NCBI GenBank assembly: GCA_027488255.1
Contig: JAIYBZ010000037.1
Span: forward strand, 186,001 to 250,000
DNA length: 64,000 nucleotides
Source: Comamonadaceae bacterium
Lineage (GTDB): Bacteria; Pseudomonadota; Gammaproteobacteria; Burkholderiales; Burkholderiaceae_C
Direction of reading: 5' to 3'
A program made the position numbers and the translations under genes. This document shows, one piece after another, positions 52,476 to 63,481 of this stretch (the first letter of the stretch is position 1; the number at the start of each line of letters is the position of its first letter). The notes under the pieces are model-generated. The model made no database searches and was not told where the DNA came from. It worked only from the letters and a program-made list of their open reading frames with translations.

Positions 52476-52747
52476 GGAAGCTTCTTTGACGAAGTAGGAG
52501 AAAACAAATCAGAGAACAAGCGCGAGGCTTGTGGGGGAACGGGGTCATGGCCGCCTTGGCACCATGGGCCGCAACGCACCAAGCGGTGCACGGTCAAGTA
52601 ACTGCCTTTGGCGGAGCCATGCTGTTCCAGGGCTTGCAAGGCATAAACCGAGCAAGTGGGCTCAAAGCGACAAGACGAACCCAGCCACGGGCTCAACAAC
52701 AAACGGTAGCCTTTCACCACGCCCATCAACAAACGCTGCACGATCAT
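52472..52747 (-). CDS. yidD: Membrane protein insertion efficiency factor YidD
   Basis: The 91-residue protein matches the small YidD family: MGVVKGYRLLLSPWLGSSCRFEPTCSVYALQALEQHGSAKGSYLTVHRLVRCGPW. The conserved cysteines in SSCRFEPTCS and RCGPW are present, together with the N-terminal amphipathic helix. It overlaps rnpA and yidC by four bases each. It assists YidC-dependent insertion; the exact mechanism is unknown. Confidence 0.95.
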   Translation of the reverse strand: MIVQRLLMGVVKGYRLLLSPWLGSSCRFEPTCSVYALQALEQHGSAKGSYLTVHRLVRCGPWCQGGHDPVPPQASRLFSDLFSPTSSKKLP

Positions 52748-53190
52748 GAGCGGGCCCCTTGAGGCAGGGCACGCTCAAACAACTGCACCAGTTCTTGCCG
52801 AACGGCCAGTTTGAGGGGGTCTGAGGTGGCGCTGGTGAATTGCTGACGGTCAAATGTGGTGCGCAAACGGACCACATGGGCAGCCACAGGCAAGCGGTCG
52901 CAAAAGCTTTCGCTCACGTTGTAGATTTGGCGTTTGATGGCATTGCGTGTCACGGCGCGACGAGCCCAGCGTTTGGGCACCATGGCGCCCAGCCACACGT
53001 CGGACAAGTCAAAAAGGGCCTGCTCCGGTGAAGGTGCAGGCCCAATTTGTTCAGCAGGTGCCAAAGGCTTGTCTGTGGGGTGAGTCAAGGTCAGTCGGTG
53101 CAACGCAAAATGCGCTGTGCGCGAGACTGTTCCACCCGCCAGGGCGGCCTGAAATTGTGGGCGTGTTTTTAAACGCTGCACGATGGCCAA
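52744..53190 (-). CDS. rnpA: Ribonuclease P protein component
   Basis: RnpA is the protein subunit of RNase P, which trims 5' leaders from pre-tRNA. The 148-residue product has the N-terminal LKTRPQFQAAL, a central VPKRWARRAVTRNAIKRQIYNVSE that contains the RNR-type RNA-binding motif, and a C-terminal helix. An insertion of about 20 residues rich in Pro and Ala (TDKPLAPAEQIGPAPSPEQ, about 40-58) makes it longer than the usual 115-120 residues. It follows rpmH by 58 bases. Confidence 0.94.
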   Translation of the reverse strand: MAIVQRLKTRPQFQAALAGGTVSRTAHFALHRLTLTHPTDKPLAPAEQIGPAPSPEQALFDLSDVWLGAMVPKRWARRAVTRNAIKRQIYNVSESFCDRLPVAAHVVRLRTTFDRQQFTSATSDPLKLAVRQELVQLFERALPQGARS

Positions 53191-53248
53191 ACCCTGGAAT
53201 CAACCGCCCGAAGTGGCAACAGGCCACCGCCAGACGGTTGAAAAGGCA

Positions 53249-53383
53249 TTAGACAGCCAGACGCTTGCGGCCTTTGGCGCGGCGTGCGTTGATCACAGCG
53301 CGGCCGCCACGGGTTTTCATGCGAACCAGAAAGCCGTGGGTACGGGCGCGACGTGTCTTAGACGGTTGGTAGGTGCGTTTCAT
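53249..53383 (-). CDS. rpmH: 50S ribosomal protein L34
   Basis: The 44-residue product [20 protein letters not shown]...GRKRLAV is a full-length, canonical L34. The longer open frame to 53773 runs into dnaA and was rejected. It is transcribed away from dnaA and starts the rpmH-rnpA-yidD-yidC operon. The intergenic region upstream is the probable replication origin. Confidence 0.98.
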   Translation of the reverse strand: MKRTYQPSKTRRARTHGFLVRMKTRGGRAVINARRAKGRKRLAV

Positions 53384-53623
53384 AACTCTTCCTTTGTGCC
53401 CAATGCCACGAATCAGCTTTGGGCGAAACCCAAGATTATCGCAAACTTTCGGGCGCTCGGCAAATTCACCCACTTTAATGCCTTCGGGTGTTCCCGAGTT
53501 GAATCCGGAAAGATGTGGTTTATGATGTCCGAACAAATGCATTGCGGCATGTGGATAAGCTCTGAATAAGTTGCTTTCCACGGCCATTTTCTCTGCCCAC
53601 TGTCCACAAAAAATAAATACAAC
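53384..53623. other. Candidate chromosomal replication origin (oriC)
   Basis: The 240-base gap between divergent rpmH and dnaA is the usual origin position in betaproteobacteria. It holds one perfect DnaA box (53550-53558) and two near-matches with two mismatches each (53514-53522 and 53600-53608). An A-rich stretch lies next to dnaA (53608-53623). The small number of boxes leaves room for doubt. Confidence 0.55.
53550..53558 (-). promoter_or_regulatory. Consensus DnaA box
   Basis: TGTGGATAA, the reverse complement of the DnaA box TTATCCACA, matches at all nine positions, 66 bases before the dnaA start. It may also serve dnaA autoregulation. Confidence 0.8.
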
Positions 53624-55024
53624 ATGTCTGAGGGAAACTCCCCCAATTTCCAGATGGATGCCGGCCAGGCTTTGTGGCAGGCTTGCGTGGATGAGCTGTC
53701 CCGCGAACTGCCCGAACAGCAGTTCAACACCTGGATCAAGCCCCTCACGGCCCAAGTTTCTGAAGACCAGCAACGCCTCACTTTGTTTGTCGCCAACCGG
53801 TTCAAATTGGACTGGATTCGGGCGCAGTACGCCGGCCGTTTAGCGGCCTTGCTGGAAAGCTTTCAAGGCCATCCTGTTCAAATCGAGTTAGTGCTCACTC
53901 CTCGTGAAGACGGCGCCAAAGCTGTGCGTCAGTCCACCCCTTCGTCGATGGAAAACGGGCCTGAGCCGATCGACTTGCCCGAAGAGCCCAGCACCAACAC
54001 CTTCCGAAGCCGGCTCAACACAGCCCTGACTTTTGACAACCTGGTGGAAGGCACGGCGAACCGCATGGCGCGCGCGGCGGCGATGCATGTGTCCGGCTCG
54101 CCCGGGCACTTGTACAACCCCCTGTTCATCTACGGCGGCGTGGGTTTGGGCAAGACCCACTTGATGCACGCGATTGGCAACAAATTGCTGGCCGAGCGCC
54201 CTGAGGCCAAGGTTCTCTACATCCACGCCGAACAATTTGTCTCGGATGTGGTTAAAGCCTACCAACGCAAGACATTTGACGAGTTCAAGCAGCACTACCA
54301 TTCGCTGGATTTGTTGCTGATTGACGATGTGCAGTTCTTTGCCAACAAAGACCGCACCCAAGAAGAGTTTTTCAACGCATTTGAGGCCTTGTTGGCCAAA
54401 AAATCGCACATCGTGATGACCAGCGACACCTACCCCAAGGGGCTGGCTGACATTCACGAGCGCTTGGTGTCGCGCTTTGACTCCGGCCTGACGGTGGCGA
54501 TCGAGCCGCCCGAGCTCGAAATGCGGGTGGCCATTCTGATCAACAAGGCCATCAGCGAAGGCAGCGAAATGCCCGAAGAAGTGGCCTTCTTTGTGGCCAA
54601 AAACGTGCGCTCGAACGTGCGTGAGCTGGAAGGCGCTTTGCGCAAAATCTTGGCCTACTCGCGCTTCAACCAAAAAGAAATCTCCATCCAGCTCGCCCGC
54701 GATGCGCTGCGTGATTTGCTGTCCATTCAAAACCGCCAAATCAGTGTCGAAAACATCCAAAAAACGGTGGCCGACTACTACAAGATCAAGGTGGCCGACA
54801 TGTACAGCAAGAAGCGCCCTGCCAGCATTGCCCGGCCGCGCCAAATTGCCATGTATTTGGCCAAAGAAATGACCCAAAAGTCTCTGCCCGAAATTGGCGA
54901 GCTGTTTGGTGGGCGTGACCACACCACCGTGCTGCATGCCGTGCGCAAAATCAATGCCGAGCGGCAGCAGTTGACCGAACTCAACCAGCAGCTGCATGTG
55001 CTGGAGCAGACGCTGAAAGGCTAA
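53624..55024 (+). CDS. dnaA: Chromosomal replication initiator DnaA
   Basis: The 466-residue protein has the four DnaA domains. Domain I is at the start ([26 protein letters not shown]), and a short acidic/proline linker lies at about 85-130. The AAA+ domain III has Walker [18 protein letters not shown] near 168 and Walker [22 protein letters not shown] near 230. The DNA-binding domain IV has the signature [15 protein letters not shown] near 430. Start ATG 53624 follows an A-rich stretch. Its gene order dnaA-dnaN-gyrB is the conserved origin module; recF is missing between dnaN and gyrB, as usual in this group. Confidence 0.98.
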   Translation: MSEGNSPNFQMDAGQALWQACVDELSRELPEQQFNTWIKPLTAQVSEDQQRLTLFVANRFKLDWIRAQYAGRLAALLESFQGHPVQIELVLTPREDGAKAVRQSTPSSMENGPEPIDLPEEPSTNTFRSRLNTALTFDNLVEGTANRMARAAAMHVSGSPGHLYNPLFIYGGVGLGKTHLMHAIGNKLLAERPEAKVLYIHAEQFVSDVVKAYQRKTFDEFKQHYHSLDLLLIDDVQFFANKDRTQEEFFNAFEALLAKKSHIVMTSDTYPKGLADIHERLVSRFDSGLTVAIEPPELEMRVAILINKAISEGSEMPEEVAFFVAKNVRSNVRELEGALRKILAYSRFNQKEISIQLARDALRDLLSIQNRQISVENIQKTVADYYKIKVADMYSKKRPASIARPRQIAMYLAKEMTQKSLPEIGELFGGRDHTTVLHAVRKINAERQQLTELNQQLHVLEQTLKG

Positions 55025-55176
55025 AGCCCCATGAGTCCGAATATGTTCCCCGTTTTTAAGTGCGTTGACCCGTTTGGAGGCTGTTTTGAGGCCAAAAAAC
55101 AGCGAAAATGCTGCTTATCGTCAAAGTCGTACACAGCCCCTGGCTGTCGCGTGAAAATCACCAGAGGTAGACACCC

Positions 55177-56286
55177 ATGATCGTCCTGAAGGCCACCCAA
55201 GACAAATTGTTGTCGGTCCTGCAATCCGTGTCCGGCATTGTCGAGCGCCGTCACACCCTGCCGGTGCTGGCCAATGTCTTGATTCGCAAATCTGGCCACG
55301 CGGTGCAACTGACCACCAGCGATCTTGAAATCCAGATCCGCACCACGGCTGAAATGGAAGGCGATCCCGGCGACTTCACCACCACTGTGGGCGCGCGCAA
55401 GCTGATCGACATTCTGCGCACCATGCCGGCCGACCAAACCGTCAGCCTCGAGTCGTCGCAAGCCAAGTTGATTTTGAAGGGCGGCAAGTCCAAGTTCACC
55501 TTGCAAACCTTGCCCGCAGAAGACTTCCCGCTGGTGCAAGAAGCGGCCTCGTTTGGCCCAGCGTTCAGCGTGCCCCAAAAAACGCTCAAGCAATTGCTGG
55601 GGCAGGTGTCGTTTGCCATGGCGGTGCACGACATTCGTTACTACCTGAACGGCATTTTGTTTGTGGCCGAGGGCAACCGCCTGAGCTTGGTGGCCACCGA
55701 CGGCCACCGCTTGGCGTTCACGGCGGCCACGCTCGACGTCGCTGTGCCCACCAAACAAGAAGTCATCTTGCCGCGCAAGACGGTGCTCGAATTGCAGCGT
55801 TTGCTGTCTGAGAACGACGGCGCTATCGAGATGCAATTTGCCAACAACCAAGCCAAGTTCAGCTTTGACGGCATGGAGTTTGTGACCAAGTTGGTCGAAG
55901 GCAAATTCCCCGACTACAACCGCGTCATCCCCAAAGGCCACAGCAACAACCTCACACTGGGCCGCCAAGCCTTGTTGTCTTGCTTGCAGCGCACCGCCAT
56001 CCTGACCAGCGACAAGTTCAAAGGCGTGCGCCTGAACCTCGACCCCGGCAGCCTGCGCGTCGCCTCGACCAACGCCGAGCAAGAAGAAGCCGTGGACGAG
56101 CTCGATATTGATTACTCCGGTGACAGCATCGAGATTGGCTTCAATGTCACTTACATCATCGACGTGCTCAGCAACATGGGCCAAGACATGGTGCGCATCG
56201 ACCTGGCCGATGCCAACAGCTCCGCACTGATCACCATTCCCGAAAACGACAACTTCAAATACGTGGTGATGCCCATGCGCATTTGA
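55177..56286 (+). CDS. dnaN: DNA polymerase III beta subunit (sliding clamp)
   Basis: The 369-residue protein has the three clamp domains, beginning MIVLKATQDKLLSVLQSVSGIVERRHTLPVLANVLI and ending YVVMPMRI, the canonical clamp C-terminus that carries part of the protein-binding cleft. It encircles DNA and gives processivity to the replicase. It lies 152 bases after dnaA, a gap with no DnaA box, and before a hairpin and gyrB. Confidence 0.98.
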   Translation: MIVLKATQDKLLSVLQSVSGIVERRHTLPVLANVLIRKSGHAVQLTTSDLEIQIRTTAEMEGDPGDFTTTVGARKLIDILRTMPADQTVSLESSQAKLILKGGKSKFTLQTLPAEDFPLVQEAASFGPAFSVPQKTLKQLLGQVSFAMAVHDIRYYLNGILFVAEGNRLSLVATDGHRLAFTAATLDVAVPTKQEVILPRKTVLELQRLLSENDGAIEMQFANNQAKFSFDGMEFVTKLVEGKFPDYNRVIPKGHSNNLTLGRQALLSCLQRTAILTSDKFKGVRLNLDPGSLRVASTNAEQEEAVDELDIDYSGDSIEIGFNVTYIIDVLSNMGQDMVRIDLADANSSALITIPENDNFKYVVMPMRI

Positions 56287-56308
56287 GGCGCTCATTAACA
56301 GGCGATAG

Positions 56309-58975
<2,667 letters not shown>

Positions 58976-59103
58976 GCAGCTGATGACGAGGGGTCGCGGC
59001 AGCACTCTAGTCGGTCGCGCGCTCGCTCAGCTTGTTTGTATTGATGGTTTTCCAGTCACGCATGCAGCGATTTTTGCAAGACCACCCATGCAAACGGGTT
59101 CCA

Positions 59104-59123
59104 AATTAAAGAATTCTTTAATT
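59104..59123. repeat. Perfect AT-rich 20-bp palindrome downstream of gyrB
   Basis: The 20 bases from 59104 to 59123 (AATTAAAGAA then its exact complement) are fully self-complementary, with a central GAATTC. It lies in the 232-base gap between gyrB and the exonuclease gene. No loop or T tract suggests a terminator, so a dimeric protein-binding site is more likely. Confidence 0.55.
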
Positions 59124-59207
59124 CGAAGCAAGCCTGTGAAAGCAGGGTTTAATCAGCGTTCTTTTGGGGCATGAGCCCAGCCCACTTGCAACCGAGTTTG
59201 ATTGCCC

Positions 59208-59864
59208 ATGTCTTGCATCGCCATCATCGACTTCGAAACCACCGGCATTTCTCCGAACATGGGCGACCGCGCCACCGAGGTGGCCATTGTGTTGTTGCAA
59301 GACGGGCAAGTGGTCGACCGATTTCAGAGCCTGATGAATGCCGGGGTGCGCGTCAACAGTTTCATCACCCAGCTCACCGGCATCACCAACGACATGGTGC
59401 AAGCCGCTCCGCCCGCCGAGCAGGTGATGCGCGAGGCGGCGCGCTTTGTCGGCGATCTGCCCATGGTGGCGCACAACGCGTCGTTTGACAAAAAGTTTTG
59501 GCAGGCCGAACTGGCCCGATGCGGGCAAGCGGCGGCACATCCTTTTGCTTGCACGGTCTTGTTGTCGCGCCGTCTGTATCCGCAAGCGCCGAACCACAAG
59601 CTGGGCACATTGGCGGCGCTGCACCATTTGCCTGCTTCAGGTCGCGCCCACCGGGCCTTGGCCGATGCTGAGATGGCTGCGCAATTGCTGGCACAGATGC
59701 AGCACGATTTAAAAACCCGCTACGGCTGTGCCCATGTTGACCATGCCTTGCTGATGGGGCTGCAGCGCACCAGCCGTCACATGGTGGGCGGCTATTTAAA
59801 GCAGAGAGCGGCCACTGTTAGCCCTGCACCACTTCCCAATAGGCCTGCCGTGTCTCTGGGCTGA
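59208..59864 (+). CDS. DnaQ-like DEDDh 3'-5' exonuclease
   Basis: The 218-residue protein has the DEDDh exonuclease motifs: ExoI IAIIDFETTG (Asp8, Glu10), ExoII MVAHNASFDKKFW (Asp near 95), and ExoIII SGRAHRALADAEMAAQLL (His and Asp near 145-150). It resembles stand-alone DNA polymerase III epsilon-type nucleases rather than the true DnaQ subunit, because the C-terminal polymerase-binding segment is not family-like. It may act in DNA repair or RNA trimming. The ATG at 59208 is preferred; a TTG two codons upstream is also open. Its 3' end overlaps the convergent gene by 47 bases. Confidence 0.85.
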   Translation: MSCIAIIDFETTGISPNMGDRATEVAIVLLQDGQVVDRFQSLMNAGVRVNSFITQLTGITNDMVQAAPPAEQVMREAARFVGDLPMVAHNASFDKKFWQAELARCGQAAAHPFACTVLLSRRLYPQAPNHKLGTLAALHHLPASGRAHRALADAEMAAQLLAQMQHDLKTRYGCAHVDHALLMGLQRTSRHMVGGYLKQRAATVSPAPLPNRPAVSLG

Positions 59865-60417
59865 CCGCGTCCAGGGCCTGTTCGTAGTGGGTTTGGTGCT
59901 GGGCCAGCATGCGGGCCGAAGCGATGGTTTTGGATTTGCAAAACCAGTGACAGCTGTGTTGCATCAAAAACATCTCGCCCATCATGCGAAATGAACGCTC
60001 TTTGGCCCCCATGCCGTGTGAATGGTTAACCACTTGGTCAATGCCTCGCGCATGCACTTCCAGCATGCGGCGCATGTCAAAGGTGGCTTTGGGAGAGAGT
60101 TGGTCAATATAGGGCAGAGAAATTTTGAAGGCCCGAGTCACTGGCGCGGGTAATTTTGCAAATTCGCGCGCCAGGTTTTGAAATTCGGTGGCCAGTTGTT
60201 GTTCGGTGCTTTCTTGCAATTGCAAGATTTGGTGCTGTCTTTCTGAGTCGGTTTCGCCCAACGCACGCATGTAGGCGCTGGTGAGTTGTTCCATGTGTTT
60301 TTCGATGTGGTACGGGCGCAAATACTCGGCCAGCAAAGCGGTGCGTTGGCGCCGACCTTGGGTGTTGAGCCAGTGGATACCCACGGCCAAGATCAACAAA
60401 AGACTGAAAAATTCCAT
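59818..60417 (-). CDS. Unknown membrane-anchored helical protein
   Basis: I do not recognise this 199-residue protein. It begins with a membrane segment (MEFFSLLLILAVGIHWLNTQ) followed by a basic stop (GRRQRT), so a single N-terminal anchor with a cytoplasmic body is likely. The remainder is predicted mostly helical and amphipathic (about 25-125). It also has a histidine- and cysteine-containing C-terminal half (NHSHGMG, QHSCHWFCKSKT). Start 60417 was chosen from this segment. Its 3' end overlaps the exonuclease gene, and it is divergent from phasin. The order suggests no operon partner. Confidence 0.7.
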   Translation of the reverse strand: MEFFSLLLILAVGIHWLNTQGRRQRTALLAEYLRPYHIEKHMEQLTSAYMRALGETDSERQHQILQLQESTEQQLATEFQNLAREFAKLPAPVTRAFKISLPYIDQLSPKATFDMRRMLEVHARGIDQVVNHSHGMGAKERSFRMMGEMFLMQHSCHWFCKSKTIASARMLAQHQTHYEQALDAVSPETRQAYWEVVQG

Positions 60418-60592
60418 AACGGCATGCGTGTCTGGCCGGGATGGCCGATGCGCCGAGTGTAGGGGCTTGGCCGCTACGCTCTTTTGAGCACTAATATGGA
60501 GAGGGCACTCTAAAGTGAGGGTAATCCCTTGCCTCGGTCCGTGGGCGGTGTTCAAATTGCTGCATTGCAACAAATTTCAAAAGGACCTCACC

Positions 60593-61150
60593 ATGAACTT
60601 CAGCGCCGAACAATTCTCCGCCGCCCAACAAGCCAACCTGGCTGCTGCTGCTGACCTGTCTCAAACCGCTTTCGCCGGTTTTGAGCGTTTGGTCGAGCTG
60701 AACATGGCCGCTGGCAAAGCCGCCGTGGGCGAGTCTTTCGCCAACGTGCAAGCCATGATGGCTGCCAAGTCGCCTCAAGACCTGATGGCTGTGCAAGCCG
60801 CTTTGGTGCAGCCTGCTTTCGAAAAGTCGGTGTCTTACGGCCGTCACTTGGCTGAAATCGCCAACAGCACCGGCGCCGTGTTCACCAAAGCTGTCGAAAG
60901 CAAAGTGGCCGAGTCTGAGAAAGCCGTCAAAAGCTTGGTGGAAAACAGCCTGAAAAACGCTCCTGCAGGTTCTGACGCTGCTGTGGCCGTGCTCAAGACC
61001 GCTTTCGAAGCCAGCCAAACTGCTGCCGAAACCCTGAAAAAAGTGGCCAAGCAAGCCGCTGACACCGCCGAGTCCAACATCAAGGCCGCCACAGCCCAAG
61101 CCGAAGCTTCGGTCAAGGCCGCCATGTCCAAGGCCAAAGCCAAGGCCTAA
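60593..61150 (+). CDS. phaP: Phasin family protein
   Basis: The 185-residue protein is highly helical, alanine- and lysine-rich (FSAEQFSAAQQANLAAAADLSQTAFAGFERLVELN at the start, KAAMSKAKAKA at the end), and matches the Phasin_2/TIGR01841 family. Phasins coat polyhydroxyalkanoate granules. The C-terminal part is rich in Ala/Lys and looks like a DNA- or granule-associating tail. It has an AAAAGGACCTCACC ribosome binding site and a terminator 45 bases downstream, so it is a single strongly expressed gene. No pha synthase is in the window. Confidence 0.92.
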   Translation: MNFSAEQFSAAQQANLAAAADLSQTAFAGFERLVELNMAAGKAAVGESFANVQAMMAAKSPQDLMAVQAALVQPAFEKSVSYGRHLAEIANSTGAVFTKAVESKVAESEKAVKSLVENSLKNAPAGSDAAVAVLKTAFEASQTAAETLKKVAKQAADTAESNIKAATAQAEASVKAAMSKAKAKA

Positions 61151-61195
61151 TTTGCCGATACAAAAGCGGGCCTGAAGGGTCGGCTTTCTACAATC

Positions 61196-61219
61196 AGGGC
61201 GTCTTAGGACGCCCTTTTT
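61196..61219 (+). terminator. Terminator after phasin
   Basis: Arms AGGGCGTC and GACGCCCT pair perfectly around a TTAG loop and are followed by a T-rich run (61215-61219, with further T after a single G). Confidence 0.85.
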
Positions 61220-61235
61220 GTTTTTGGATAACCCC

Positions 61236-62024
61236 ATGACCGTTGATATGGCACCCGCTTCTGCTCCTGTTTTGCACATTTCTGGGGGCGTGGCCACCAT
61301 CACCTTGAACCGCCCTGCCCAGCGCAATCGGCTGGAGAACGCCGACCTCAAGGCTTTGCTGGCGCACTTTGAGGTGGTCAACCAACAAACCGATGTGCGG
61401 GTGCTGGTGATCACCGCCCAAACAACTGGCCAACCCCAACCGGTGTTTTGCGCGGGTTATGACATTGGGGGTTTTGACGAGCCGGGGCATGGCGCGAGCT
61501 TTTTTGAAACAATTCCCAACGCCTTGGCCGCCCTGCGCCCTGTCACGGTGTGTGCGTTGAACGGCAGTGTCTATGGCGGCGCCACCGATTTGGTGTTGGC
61601 CTGTGATTTGCGCGTGGGTTTGCAAGGCCTCGAGTGGCGCATGCCGGCAACGGCACTCGGCCTGCACTATTACCCCAGCGGCTTACAGCGCTATGTGAGT
61701 CGCTTCGGCATGGCCGGCGCGCGGCGGGCGTTTTTGACAGCACGCCCATTTACCGACCGACAGCTCGAGGCAATGGGCTTGTTTGAGGCGCTGGTCACGG
61801 CCGAAGATTGGGACAACACGGTGCAGGCTTTGGTCTCCGATGTTTTGGCTTTGGCGCCCTTGGCGGTGCAGGCCACCAAGCGGTCGTTGCAAGAGCTGGA
61901 GACCGGGCAGTTTGACGAAGCGGTGGTGCGCGAACGCGAGCACATAACCAGCCGCAGTGCCGACTTTGCCGAAGGGCGCGCAGCGTTTGCTGAGCGTCGC
62001 AAGCCGGTGTTTGTGGGTCGTTAA
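61236..62024 (+). CDS. Enoyl-CoA hydratase/isomerase family protein
   Basis: The 262-residue protein has the crotonase fold: VATITLNRPAQRNRLENADL near 22, the oxyanion-hole segment FCAGYDIGGFDEPGHG near 78, and VCALNGSVYGGATDLVLACDLRVG near 105-128. The usual hydratase glutamates are not obvious at the expected positions; instead LHYYPSGLQRYVSRFG follows. It may therefore be an isomerase or another crotonase-fold activity. The start MTVDMAPASAPV at 61236 follows the phasin terminator; an upstream start (61218) overlaps that terminator. Confidence 0.8.
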   Translation: MTVDMAPASAPVLHISGGVATITLNRPAQRNRLENADLKALLAHFEVVNQQTDVRVLVITAQTTGQPQPVFCAGYDIGGFDEPGHGASFFETIPNALAALRPVTVCALNGSVYGGATDLVLACDLRVGLQGLEWRMPATALGLHYYPSGLQRYVSRFGMAGARRAFLTARPFTDRQLEAMGLFEALVTAEDWDNTVQALVSDVLALAPLAVQATKRSLQELETGQFDEAVVREREHITSRSADFAEGRAAFAERRKPVFVGR

Positions 62025-62045
62025 CCCGAATCGGCGCTGGTCTCT

Positions 62046-62061
62046 GGCCTAGGCCTAGGCC
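62046..62061. repeat. Perfect GGCC/CTAG palindrome between convergent genes
   Basis: GGCCTAGGCCTAGGCC is a 16-bp perfect palindrome that spans the gap between the hydratase and the rhtA-like gene. CTAG is rare in proteobacterial DNA. No T tract accompanies it. Confidence 0.6.
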
Positions 62062-62918
62062 GAAGTTGGGGCCGATCGCCCGGCAGACCATGCCGTGCCC
62101 ATCGAAGCGACCATGACCAAGGCAATGGCCAAACCCTGAAGCAGGCTCAAGTGTTCGGCCAACACGAGCCAGCCGGCCAAAGCGCCAACAGCGGGCTCGA
62201 GGCTGAGCAAAATACTGAAGGTGTTTTTAGGCAGGTGGTTCAGTGCAAACATTTCCAGCGCATAGGGAATGGCGCTGGACAGCAGGGCCACGGCCAAGCC
62301 GGCGACTAGCCACTGCGGATTGAGCAAGGCACTGCCCGCATGCCCCACCCCGATCGGGACCACCACAAGAGCCGCGGCCAACATGCCCATCGGGGTGGCC
62401 ATGCCGCCATAACGCAGGGCCACGCGTTGCCCAAAAACGATGTACAGCGCCCAACAAATACCCGCCGCCAAGGCCAAGGCCATGCCTTGCGGGTCGAGTG
62501 CCGTGGTCTGCTGTGTCCATGGCCAGGGCAGGAGCAAGCCCAAACCCAAAACCGCCAGCACCACCCACAGCCAGTCGCTGGCTTTTTTAGAGGTCCAAAC
62601 GGCAACAGCCAAGGGGCCGGTGAATTCAATGGCGATGGCGACGCCAAAAGGGATGGTTTTGATGGCGCTGTAAAACAAAAGGTTCATGACGCCCAAAGTG
62701 ACGCCATACAAACCCAGCGGCAGGGCATCGGCCCAAACCCATTTGCGGCGCCATGGACGAAACACGGCCATCAGCATCAGCATGGCGAAAAAGAGGCGAT
62801 AGGCCGTGGTGCCCTCAGCGCCCAAAGCAGGAAACAGGCTTTTGGCAAACGAGGTGCCAACGGCCAAAGACACCAGGCTGCACATCAAGGCCAGCATGGC
62901 CCATAAACGCAAATTCAA
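62055..62918 (-). CDS. rhtA: EamA-type exporter, RhtA-like
   Basis: The 287-residue protein has ten predicted helices in two EamA repeats and follows E. coli RhtA closely as I recall it: SFAKSLFPALGAEGTTAYRLFF, VMNLLFYSAIKTIPFGVAIAIEFTGPLAVAV, WVVLAVLGLGLLLPWPWTQ and SSAIPYALEMFALNHLPKNTFSILLSLEPAVGALAG. RhtA exports threonine and homoserine. The start is a TTG at 62918 with GAGAGAAA seven bases upstream; the open frame to 63359 runs through the divergent promoter and was rejected, and an ATG ten codons into the first helix is an alternative. Confidence 0.87.
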   Translation of the reverse strand: MNLRLWAMLALMCSLVSLAVGTSFAKSLFPALGAEGTTAYRLFFAMLMLMAVFRPWRRKWVWADALPLGLYGVTLGVMNLLFYSAIKTIPFGVAIAIEFTGPLAVAVWTSKKASDWLWVVLAVLGLGLLLPWPWTQQTTALDPQGMALALAAGICWALYIVFGQRVALRYGGMATPMGMLAAALVVVPIGVGHAGSALLNPQWLVAGLAVALLSSAIPYALEMFALNHLPKNTFSILLSLEPAVGALAGWLVLAEHLSLLQGLAIALVMVASMGTAWSAGRSAPTSA

Positions 62919-63077
62919 AGGGGATTTTCTCTCGGTGGGGCACGGTTTGCAGAGGCATTCCGTCAAGTCAAAAGGCTTTTTAGCGGCATCATAGCGCCGC
63001 ATACAATGGCGGCTTCGTCTTTGGGGCACAACTGGGTGCCCCGATACACATCCAATTAGCCTTTTTGTGGAGCTTTC

Positions 63078-63410
63078 ATGTTCATTTCTTCCGCTTTTGC
63101 CCAGACCGCTCCTGCCGCTGCCGCTGGTGGCGACATGCAGTCCACATTGATGAGCATGTTGCCTTTGTTGTTGATGTTCGCCGTTTTGTATTTCGTCATG
63201 ATTCGCCCTCAGATGAAAAAGCAAAAAGAGCACCGCGCCATGATCGATGCCTTGGCCAAGGGCGACGAAGTCGTCACCGCCGGTGGCATGTTGGGCAAGG
63301 TCAGCAAAATTGGCGATGCCTACATTGGTGTTGAACTGACCGCAGGGGTCGAAGTGCAATTGCAGCGCAGCGCTGTGATTCAGGTGTTGCCCAAAGGAAC
63401 TTTGAAGTAA
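63078..63410 (+). CDS. yajC: Preprotein translocase accessory subunit YajC
   Basis: YajC is a small bitopic partner of SecDF. The 110-residue protein has a hydrophobic anchor LMSMLPLLLMFAVLYFVMIRPQMKKQKEH (about 24-52), the conserved RPQMKKQKEH flank, and the cytoplasmic domain with GDEVVTAGGMLGKV. It starts MFISSAFAQTAP and precedes secD by 71 bases. The tgt and queA genes that often lie upstream in proteobacteria are not present; a divergent rhtA-like gene occupies that place. Confidence 0.96.
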   Translation: MFISSAFAQTAPAAAAGGDMQSTLMSMLPLLLMFAVLYFVMIRPQMKKQKEHRAMIDALAKGDEVVTAGGMLGKVSKIGDAYIGVELTAGVEVQLQRSAVIQVLPKGTLK

Positions 63411-63481
63411 TTCAACCGGGGCGTCCTTGAGGGGCCGCTGTCACCGCTGGCCCCGTTTCTTTTTTCTGTACGCGAGTCACT

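Noticed and set aside
55025-55176. Second DnaA-box cluster in the dnaA-dnaN gap
   Set aside because: No nine-mer within one mismatch of TTATCCACA is present on either strand.
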